From positions 1 to 11,664 of the forward strand of contig JAJAYU010000196.1 of NCBI GenBank assembly GCA_026786125.1: 11,664 bases of DNA. Reading direction: 5' to 3'. How positions within the stretch are numbered: position 1 is the stretch's first letter; each line of letters starts with the position of its first letter. Position numbers and translations under genes: made by a program. Below are positions 6,796 to 11,664 of this stretch, one piece after another. The notes under the pieces were generated by a model. That model was not told the DNA's origin. It made no database searches and saw only the letters and a program-made list of their open reading frames with translations. Source of the stretch: Chamaesiphon sp. GTDB taxonomy: Bacteria; Cyanobacteriota; Cyanobacteriia; Cyanobacteriales; Chamaesiphonaceae.

Positions 6796-7683
6796 CTACA
6801 TTTCCGCAGCAGCACGTTCGATTAAGCGTCGTGCTAATGTTTGAGTACCTGTGTGAACATAGTAATTGGTACTTACATCAAGGAAAGCACCCAAATAATC
6901 CAATTTATCATCGCTGATATCCACGAAGTTGCGGATGTTGCCCACAACTACTTCTGGTGATAAACCACGGCTGGTAACAAAATCACTCATCCAACCACTG
7001 ACATTACCAAAACTTTCAGTGATAAAGCCCAATTGTCCGCCAGTGTTACCACCAGGGATTTGGTCTTTGATGCCCTTGAAAGTTGGATTTCCTTCTAGCT
7101 CACCAGGACTCATCCCGCCCATTTTATCCATCACCATACTGATGAAATCGGGACCGAGGGGAATTAGCCCATCGAAGCAAACCAATGCACACATCCGCAT
7201 CAGGGATTCGCCGCCGTAGTCGCTTAAACCAGCGAGGAAATCACCAACGCTATCGCCAGGAATACCATTAATTTGGCAGTAAGCGACGATTTCAGCTACT
7301 AATTTGACACTGAGGTCGATCGTTTGAGCTGTTTCAGCTTTGGGGGTAATATTGCCTAAAAAGCCCAAAATCGAGAATTTTTCGCCGACTTTATTGGCCA
7401 TTGCTCCGGCACCAAGTAGGCGAGAGCCAGAATCTACAGTGTTGTAGAGCCACATTGCCGTCTGATAGCCTTCACCCTTGTCATTGTAAAGCGCGACAGC
7501 TCGTTCGCCGATCGCTTGGATATATTCGGGATCATCTGTACCAGTGACAACTTTGATTGTGTTATCAAATCCAACTGTATTTTGCCATTGACCTGGGATT
7601 GCAAAATCCAAGGCATTGAGTGACATGACGGTCAATCCCCCAGTGGGCAAGTCGTCTACTAATTCAAAAATTGATTTGCTCAT
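6796..7683 (-). CDS. Conserved hypothetical protein, partner of the upstream lipoprotein gene
   Basis: 295 residues; I do not recognise a named domain. Seen: an acidic, soluble protein beginning SKSIFELVDDLPTGG, no signal peptide and no clear membrane span. A Gly-rich middle (LLGAGAMANKVGEKFSILGF, about 89-108) is followed by mostly helical stretches, then Cys-containing AYCQINGIPGDSVGDFLAGL, MCALVCFDGLIPLG, a Gly/Met/Pro-rich turn (MDKMGGMSPGE) and IPGGNTGGQLGF. The C-terminus is a helix, QTLARRLIERAAAEM. The start is ATG 7683 with an excellent AGGAG 6 bases upstream. It follows the lipoprotein gene on the same strand after 33 bases, so the two are very likely co-transcribed and may act together. 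A strong hairpin lies just past the stop. Codon use and base composition resemble the neighbours. Confidence 0.85.
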   Translation of the reverse strand: MSKSIFELVDDLPTGGLTVMSLNALDFAIPGQWQNTVGFDNTIKVVTGTDDPEYIQAIGERAVALYNDKGEGYQTAMWLYNTVDSGSRLLGAGAMANKVGEKFSILGFLGNITPKAETAQTIDLSVKLVAEIVAYCQINGIPGDSVGDFLAGLSDYGGESLMRMCALVCFDGLIPLGPDFISMVMDKMGGMSPGELEGNPTFKGIKDQIPGGNTGGQLGFITESFGNVSGWMSDFVTSRGLSPEVVVGNIRNFVDISDDKLDYLGAFLDVSTNYYVHTGTQTLARRLIERAAAEM

Positions 7684-7689
7684 GGATAA

Positions 7690-7694
7690 CTCCT
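7690..7694 (-). promoter_or_regulatory. Ribosome binding site AGGAG
   Basis: AGGAG on the minus strand, 6 bases before ATG 7683; one of the few strong Shine-Dalgarno sequences in this window. It fixes the start of the 295-residue protein. Confidence 0.75.
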
Positions 7695-7716
7695 AAGGAT
7701 AATTACAATTGCTAAA

Positions 7717-8229
7717 TTATTTGAGCTTGGATAATCCATCTAGATTAAACTTTTTCAACCAAGCTTGACGATCGGTTCCAGTAAAGGAAGGATCGCGAGA
7801 AGCGACTTTGACTTGGTAACGGTTGTTAACTAACACGCCAGTGCTTTTGGGTATAGCTTCATCTAGCATGGGATAGCTAGAAATTTTGCTGGTGCTTTTT
7901 TCATATTTTTTAGCAAACGAAGTGCCACTAGTGTCATTGATAGACATTACCGCAACATTCTTGCCACCTTTATTCAATTTTGCTTCTGCAAATCCTTTCT
8001 TCTCTTGGGAGAATACTCGCGAGTAGCCAGAATCACCTTGAGGAAAGAATTTATTAAAATCACCACCACCAGTAGCATTTTTGGCGACTACTGCGGGTGC
8101 GTTTCTACCTGCGGTCTCTTTTTGAGTTGCAGCGTATTTAGATGGTTCTTTGCTCGAACAAGCTGAAAATAGTAAAGCTACCGATAAAACGATCGGCATC
8201 ATTGCCTTGCGCCAATTAGAAACAATCAT
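7717..8229 (-). CDS. Putative lipoprotein, conserved hypothetical
   Basis: 170 residues. A type II signal peptide is clear: basic N-terminus (NWRKAMMP), hydrophobic core IVLSVALLFSA and lipobox LFSAC, with the lipidated Cys at 24, followed by the soluble linker SSKEPSKYAATQKE. The mature part is a small domain containing FNKFFPQ, SQEKKGFAEAKLNKGGKNVAVMSIND, then a Lys/Ser-rich helix and a basic end (RQAWLKKFNLDGLSKLK). Similar small lipoproteins occur in cyanobacteria as far as I recall; no function is known to me. After the Cys comes Ser-Ser, not Asp, so outer-membrane sorting would be expected by the E. coli rule, with the caveat that the rule may not hold here. ATG 8229 is the chosen start; Met10/Met11 could also start a signal peptide. 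First gene of a two-gene unit, divergent from hisA. Confidence 0.88.
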   Translation of the reverse strand: MIVSNWRKAMMPIVLSVALLFSACSSKEPSKYAATQKETAGRNAPAVVAKNATGGGDFNKFFPQGDSGYSRVFSQEKKGFAEAKLNKGGKNVAVMSINDTSGTSFAKKYEKSTSKISSYPMLDEAIPKSTGVLVNNRYQVKVASRDPSFTGTDRQAWLKKFNLDGLSKLK

Positions 8230-8366
8230 ACTTGTCCCAATCCATAGAGTTGAACATTCTTATTTTCGCCTATGGCTGTCACAATTGTGGTAGGAAAACC
8301 GATCTTAAATACCTAAATTAATGTGGCATAATCCGATCTATCCACTCTCTATCTCTTTTAAATATT
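8230..8366. promoter_or_regulatory. Divergent control region of the lipoprotein unit and hisA
   Basis: It holds a perfect 10-base palindrome CACAATTGTG (8280-8289) near the middle and a -10-like CATAAT (8327-8332) facing hisA, 34 bases before its ATG. No convincing -35 is seen for either direction. The palindrome is a possible operator. Confidence 0.35.
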
Positions 8367-9158
8367 ATGGATATTTTTCCAGCGATCGATCTGCTTGATG
8401 GCAAGTGTGTCCGGCTGTATCAGGGCGACTATGCCAAATCTGAAGTTTTTAATGACAACCCTGGGTTGATGGCTCAAGCTTGGATTGAACAGGGCGCAAA
8501 CAAGTTGCATCTAGTTGATTTGGATGGTGCAAAAGCTGGGCAGCCAGTTAACTTGAAGGCGATCGCTAGTATTATCGAGATAGTCAAAACAACTGCGACT
8601 AAACCAGTCCAAATCCAAGTTGGTGGTGGGCTGCGGACTGAAGCGAGTGTCCAGCAGCTATTGACTTTAGGAGTCGATCGAGTAATTTTGGGTACAGTAG
8701 CTGTCGAGCAGCCCGAATTAGTTCAAGCTTTATGCCAAAAATACCCACAACAAATCGTTGTCGGTATTGATGCTCGCGCTGGCAAAGTAGCCACGAAAGG
8801 TTGGATCGAGACTTCGGAAGTCCTCGCCACAGAATTAGCCAAACGCATGGCAACAATGGGTGTAGCTGCAATTATCTACACAGATATCCACCGTGACGGC
8901 ACCATGACAGGGCCAAACTTGGAGGCACTGCGGGAAATGGCAAATGCGATCGATATCCCCGTGATTGCCTCTGGTGGCGTGAGTTCGCTCCGAGATTTAC
9001 TCAGTCTACTATCACTCACCTCGATCGGCGTAACTGGCGCGATCGTCGGTCGGGCAATCTATACTGGTGAAGTCAACCTGACCGAAGCAATTCGAGCAGT
9101 CGGCGAGGGAAGATGGCAAGATATTCCCCCAGATTTAGGTGCAACTAGTTTTGCTTAG
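8367..9158 (+). CDS. hisA: ProFAR isomerase (phosphoribosylformimino-5-aminoimidazole carboxamide ribotide isomerase)
   Basis: Catalyses the Amadori rearrangement of ProFAR to PRFAR, the fourth step of histidine biosynthesis; cytoplasmic (beta-alpha)8 barrel. 263 residues, slightly longer than the usual 240-256. Seen: [18 protein letters not shown] at the N-terminus with catalytic Asp8, LHLVDLDGA (48-56), QVGGGLR (84-90), [14 protein letters not shown] (133-146) with the second catalytic Asp135, [14 protein letters not shown] (171-184) and the phosphate-binding ASGGVSS (201-207) and VGRAIYTG (227-234). PriA-type bifunctionality is not indicated. The start is ATG 8367, at the expected N-terminus. 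It is not in a his operon here, as usual for cyanobacteria. Its last 14 bases overlap the 3' end of the convergent Hpt gene. Confidence 0.97.
   Translation: MDIFPAIDLLDGKCVRLYQGDYAKSEVFNDNPGLMAQAWIEQGANKLHLVDLDGAKAGQPVNLKAIASIIEIVKTTATKPVQIQVGGGLRTEASVQQLLTLGVDRVILGTVAVEQPELVQALCQKYPQQIVVGIDARAGKVATKGWIETSEVLATELAKRMATMGVAAIIYTDIHRDGTMTGPNLEALREMANAIDIPVIASGGVSSLRDLLSLLSLTSIGVTGAIVGRAIYTGEVNLTEAIRAVGEGRWQDIPPDLGATSFA
8559..8566. repeat. HIP1 octamer (GCGATCGC)
   Basis: Perfect copy within hisA. Confidence 0.9.
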
Positions 9159-10146
9159 AATTGGAGATGACTCGGTGGAGTAAGACTACCAATTCAGTGA
9201 CTTGTTGACGATTGAAGCTTTGTAAGATCGCCTGAGCAGCACCACGGGCATCCACCGGAATCGTGATTTGGGTAGCTGGGGCTGGAGCGACTGGAGCAAC
9301 AGGTGCAGCAGTGGTAGTTGCTTGCTGGAGACTCGCCGAGATGGTAATATCTCGATCTCGATCTGCGGCGAGTAAATCACCAGCTTGTTTCAACTCGCGG
9401 ATTACTAGGGGTGCAACAGCATTATAGGTGTTGGATGGATTGGCGATCGCCGATCCAGTCACAGTTACCAAAGCTTGCCAGTTAGTTGCATCAGCTCTAA
9501 GAGTAGCTAGAGATCTAGCAATAGCGACTAGTTGTTGGCGATTCGCCGGATTATCACCCTGCTTGAATAACACCAACATTTGTTGCAGCGCAGTGGTAAC
9601 TACTGCCACCACATTGACTGGCGGAGCCACTACTGGGGGAGCCATTACCGCAGTACCACCACCAACAGTTGCTGCCACAAGTGGAGCTTCTTTATTGAGA
9701 GTGTCATGAGTATGAGTATTAGTATTGAGCATCTCTTCGAGATATTCTTTCAATGCTACAAAATTTGCAGCAGATCCAGTTAATACACTTTCAACGATTT
9801 CTGGACGCAAACTCAATGTTGGTGAAGTTGCTAATTCTTCTACTAAAGCTTTGAGTGCATCATAACCCTGTAGAAATAAAGTTTCTAACTTCTGGTCTAC
9901 AGGCACAGGTTGATCCCGTAGAATCTTGAAACAATCTTCTAAATGATGAGCAATAGACTGAATGCCTTCAAAACCCAGCATTGCCGCACCACCTTTGATT
10001 GAGTGTGCTGCTCGAAACATTTCATTGACACGTTCTGCGTCAGCGATAACTTCTGCTAAGTCTAATAAGCCTTGTTCTACTGTTTCTAGATGTTCCTGTG
10101 CTTCTTCGATGAAGTAGTGAATAATCTGCTGCTTGTTATCGTCCAT
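9145..10146 (-). CDS. Hpt-domain phosphotransfer protein without kinase domain
   Basis: 333 residues. Residues 1-110 form a histidine phosphotransfer (Hpt) four-helix bundle of the CheA P1 type: [20 protein letters not shown], then [16 protein letters not shown] with phospho-acceptor His48, then [15 protein letters not shown]. After about residue 140 there is a low-complexity Ala/Pro/Val linker (about 155-185), a helical stretch (185-275), a second Ala/Pro-rich linker (275-293) and a short conserved-looking C-terminus ([19 protein letters not shown] and [13 protein letters not shown]). No HATPase, CheW or receiver domain follows. This resembles split CheA/PilL systems, where the Hpt part is a separate protein (PilL-N type in Synechocystis); the link to pili is inference. 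ATG 10146 has AGGA 8 bases upstream. Converges on hisA with a 14-bp overlap. Confidence 0.88.
   Translation of the reverse strand: MDDNKQQIIHYFIEEAQEHLETVEQGLLDLAEVIADAERVNEMFRAAHSIKGGAAMLGFEGIQSIAHHLEDCFKILRDQPVPVDQKLETLFLQGYDALKALVEELATSPTLSLRPEIVESVLTGSAANFVALKEYLEEMLNTNTHTHDTLNKEAPLVAATVGGGTAVMAPPVVAPPVNVVAVVTTALQQMLVLFKQGDNPANRQQLVAIARSLATLRADATNWQALVTVTGSAIANPSNTYNAVAPLVIRELKQAGDLLAADRDRDITISASLQQATTTAAPVAPVAPAPATQITIPVDARGAAQAILQSFNRQQVTELVVLLHRVISNSKQN
9443..9450. repeat. HIP1 octamer (GCGATCGC)
   Basis: Perfect copy within the Hpt gene. Confidence 0.9.
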
Positions 10147-10154
10147 TTTCCTGT

Positions 10155-10158
10155 TCCT
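10155..10158 (-). promoter_or_regulatory. Ribosome binding site of the Hpt gene
   Basis: AGGA on the minus strand, 8 bases before ATG 10146. A second AGGA sits only 2 bases from the start and is too close to be used. Confidence 0.5.
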
Positions 10159-10446
10159 AAACAGATATTTTTATATCTCGATCTGGGTAAAAGTTAAAAT
10201 TAACTTTGTAATTATTAGTTGAATAATCACCCAACTTGAGTTGGTTAAATTTAGATCGCTATCTTGGTGATAGCCACCTTTTCGATCTCGATCGCAATGA
10301 CTATAAAATCATTATTCCCACAAATACTCAAAAACGATCTATCTTCACGCTTGACGATAGCTAAACCGATCGATTTAGCCCAGTCGATGCTGTGAGTATC
10401 AACCCTCAAACCACATTACATCAGCTCATCGGCACAGGGCGTAAAG

Positions 10447-10452
10447 TATAAT
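10447..10452 (+). promoter_or_regulatory. -10 element TATAAT upstream of the TIGR02652 gene
   Basis: A perfect TATAAT, with no good -35 at 16-18 bases upstream. If used, transcription would begin near 10459, leaving a leader of about 43 bases before ATG 10502. It would make a start at ATG 10460 nearly leaderless, which is one reason to prefer the later start. Confidence 0.4.
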
Positions 10453-10501
10453 TGAAGATATGGACAGACGCTCTCCCTATCCCCTAAACCCCACCTATGA
10501 C

Positions 10502-11041
10502 ATGAATTTCGCCCTTCAATATCCCATCTTTGGCCCAGAAATTCAGTGCCCCCATTGTCGGCAACCTATTCCTGCACTCACCTTGACAGATACTTATCTC
10601 TGCAATCGACATGGTGCTTTTGAGGCAGATCCCAATACTGGTGAGCTAGTACATCTCCAATCTAGCCGCCACTGGTGCCTATGGGAGGGTGAATGGTATC
10701 GTCAGCATACTCATCCCGATGGAATTAGATTTGAGATTCATGATGCCTTAGATAAACTCTATACCCAAGGCTATCGAGCCACCAAAGTAATTATTGCCGA
10801 ACGTTATCGCGAATTGATTGGTGGCTATCTTGTTGGTACTGATGGATCTAAAGATAGTCGTCAATCTTGGGCTGGCGGCGCAGAGCAATCTAGTCTCCAG
10901 AGTCTACCGCGCCTGTTTGGGTTGCCTGTCGAATTTAGTCCTGAACCGCTCACGGCACCCTGTTGGAAGGTGATTAATTTTGACCTGGAAAAAGAACCAG
11001 GGATTCCGATTCAGTATCCTTATTTTCGGATGTCACCTTAG
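10502..11041 (+). CDS. Cyanobacterial conserved protein of family TIGR02652
   Basis: 179 residues from this start. Near the N-terminus is CPHC, 14 residues, then CNRH: the CxxC-x14-CxxH signature given for TIGR02652, a family known from cyanobacteria only, about 170 residues long. The four ligands suggest a small zinc ribbon. Other conserved-looking parts: HGAFEADPNTGELVHLQSSR, HTHPDGIRFEIHDALDKLYTQGYRATKVIIAERY, LPRLFGLPVEFSPEP and CWKVINFDLEKEPGIPIQYPYFR at the end (each given in pieces of 20 or fewer where longer: WKVINFDLEKEPGIP, IQYPYFR). Function unknown. The start ATG 10502 is chosen because MNFALQYPIFGPEIQC fits the family N-terminus and length. An in-frame ATG at 10460 would add 14 residues (DRRSPYPLNPTYD) and sits right against a TATAAT. 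No Shine-Dalgarno is visible for either. Confidence 0.9.
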   Translation: MNFALQYPIFGPEIQCPHCRQPIPALTLTDTYLCNRHGAFEADPNTGELVHLQSSRHWCLWEGEWYRQHTHPDGIRFEIHDALDKLYTQGYRATKVIIAERYRELIGGYLVGTDGSKDSRQSWAGGAEQSSLQSLPRLFGLPVEFSPEPLTAPCWKVINFDLEKEPGIPIQYPYFRMSP

Positions 11042-11056
11042 GAAGGGGTTAGGGAT

Positions 11057-11130
11057 TAGGCTTTAGGCTTTGATGTAGATTTCAATGGTAGATAATATAG
11101 TTCAAGATGCTGTCTTTTCCCTAAAGCCTA
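11057..11130. repeat. Heptamer repeat and inverted repeat between two genes
   Basis: TAGGCTT occurs twice in tandem at 11057-11070. The complement CCTAAAGCCTA appears at 11120-11130, so 11057-11067 and 11120-11130 form an 11-bp perfect inverted repeat that spans most of the 93-base gap. The same heptamer is at 4045-4058 in the second orientation. The right arm ends 4 bases before the start codon of the VOC gene and could mask its translation start. Confidence 0.6.
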
Positions 11131-11134
11131 GATC

Positions 11135-11563
11135 ATGATCCACCACATCTCGATCCGCACCGCTGACATTCACAAATCGATCGCATTTTACGAGTGTCTA
11201 GGATTTACTGTTAGCGAAAGATTCACCACTGGCTACACCCTTGCTTGTTGGCTGGAAGGTTTGGGCGGCAGGATTGAGTTGATTCAGATTCCTGAACCTC
11301 AGCCAGCTCCAGATGCTTTTGGGGATGAGCATTATGTTGGCTACTATCATATCTCTTTCGATCTAACCGATCGATCTCCTAATCTGACTATCTGGTTAGG
11401 AGATTTCACCGCAACGTTACAAGCGGCTGGGCAATCAGCACCGACAATATTGCTCGCACCCGCCCAACAAGTGATTGGTGCAACTGTCTATGAAGTCACG
11501 TTCATCGCCGATCCTGACGGTTTGCCGTTAGAGTTTATCCACCGTTGCAAATCTGTTAATTAG
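11135..11563 (+). CDS. VOC (glyoxalase I / dioxygenase fold) family protein
   Basis: 142 residues, the usual size of a single two-module VOC protein. Module one starts IHHISIRTADIHKSIAFYECLGFTV, the typical first strand and helix (split: IHHISIRTADI, then HKSIAFYECLGF). Possible metal ligands by position: His4, Glu48 (in GRIELIQIP), His72 (in YYHISF) and Glu133 (in PLEFIHR), the His/Glu/His/Glu set of metal-dependent members. DPDGLPLEFI (126-135) is the usual final motif. This fits lactoylglutathione lyase-like enzymes, but the substrate cannot be read from the sequence, and the protein differs from classical GloA in length and middle region. The start is ATG 11135; no Shine-Dalgarno is visible. 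It follows the TIGR02652 gene on the same strand, 93 bases apart. Confidence 0.9.
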   Translation: MIHHISIRTADIHKSIAFYECLGFTVSERFTTGYTLACWLEGLGGRIELIQIPEPQPAPDAFGDEHYVGYYHISFDLTDRSPNLTIWLGDFTATLQAAGQSAPTILLAPAQQVIGATVYEVTFIADPDGLPLEFIHRCKSVN

Positions 11564-11613
11564 GTAGTTTCGTAAACTAATGTTAAGTTATAACGCTAAA
11601 ACTCTTTGCCAGC

Positions 11614-11642
11614 TTGACAGTCAAAAATAAAGCGATTAGAGT
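11614..11642 (+). promoter_or_regulatory. Possible sigma-70 promoter reading out of the window
   Basis: A perfect TTGACA (11614-11619), a 17-base spacer, then TAGAGT (11637-11642, 4 of 6 to TATAAT). It would drive a gene beyond the right edge. The remainder of 11564-11664 shows no gene. Confidence 0.35.
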
Positions 11643-11664
11643 AGTTACATACCCGGGTAAAGCA

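Larger units (their letters stand above)
10147..10501. promoter_or_regulatory. Divergent gap with several short inverted repeats; no gene seen
   Basis: About 355 bases between the Hpt and TIGR02652 genes. On the Hpt side four small palindromes cluster: AGATA / TATCT (10173-10188), AAAGTTAA / TTAACTTT (8-bp arms, 10190-10207), ATTATT / AATAAT (10211-10227) and CCAACT / AGTTGG (10231-10244). They are placed where regulators of the Hpt gene or its leader structure would sit. The right half is rich in CGATCG cores. I found no tRNA, terminator or coding frame of substance. Confidence 0.45.

Noticed and set aside
6929..7219. Plus-strand frame of 96 codons
   Set aside because: Antisense to the 295-residue gene, which has a strong ribosome binding site; Pro/Ser-rich content is typical of a shadow frame.
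8599..8871. Minus-strand frame of 90 codons
   Set aside because: Antisense to hisA, which is certain.
9428..9783. Plus-strand frames opposite the Hpt gene
   Set aside because: Low-complexity Thr/Ala translation caused by the Ala/Pro linker of the real gene; no start signal.

Overview
The window is chromosomal DNA from a cyanobacterium. The evidence is a set of cyanobacteria-typical genes: a Tic22-like periplasmic protein, a short protein with the CxxC-x14-CxxH signature of family TIGR02652, a DUF2993 protein and a RodZ-like HTH/DUF4115 protein. CGATCG-rich sequence, three perfect HIP1 octamers (GCGATCGC) and tRNA genes without an encoded CCA end agree with this. I cannot name the genus from the sequence alone.

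Layout. Positions 1-1129 (minus) hold the 5' part of aroA, open at the left edge. A compact palindromic, MITE-like element at 1235-1380 separates it from two minus-strand genes: the RodZ-like protein (1385-2254) and an RsuA/RluB-type pseudouridine synthase (2349-3113). A second palindromic repeat (3133-3192) lies in the divergent gap before the DUF2993 gene (3313-4005, plus, TTG start). That gene converges on a small one-helix membrane protein (4046-4348, minus). Next come tRNA-Asn(GUU) with its own promoter (4477-4548) and a two-gene unit, tic22-like then prmC (4796-6511), in which the second start codon directly follows the first stop. prmC converges on tRNA-Cys(GCA) (6558-6628, minus), and one hairpin with U tracts on both strands can end both transcripts.

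Positions 6796-8229 (minus) are a two-gene unit: a lipoprotein followed by a 295-residue protein I cannot assign. This is the least characterised part of the window. Divergent to it is hisA (8367-9158), whose 3' end overlaps by 14 bp the end of a minus-strand Hpt phosphotransfer protein (9145-10146). After a 355-base divergent gap rich in short inverted repeats come the TIGR02652 protein (10502-11041) and a VOC/glyoxalase-fold protein (11135-11563), with GGCTTTA-type heptamer repeats between them.

How the genes work together. Most are housekeeping genes: shikimate pathway (aroA), histidine biosynthesis (hisA), translation (rRNA pseudouridine synthase, PrmC release-factor methylase, two tRNAs) and envelope (Tic22-like, RodZ-like, DUF2993, lipoprotein). 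I see no defence island, prophage, transposase, CRISPR array or biosynthetic cluster. The points worth a second look are the lipoprotein/295-residue pair, the two palindromic elements, the kinase-less Hpt protein and the shared terminator.
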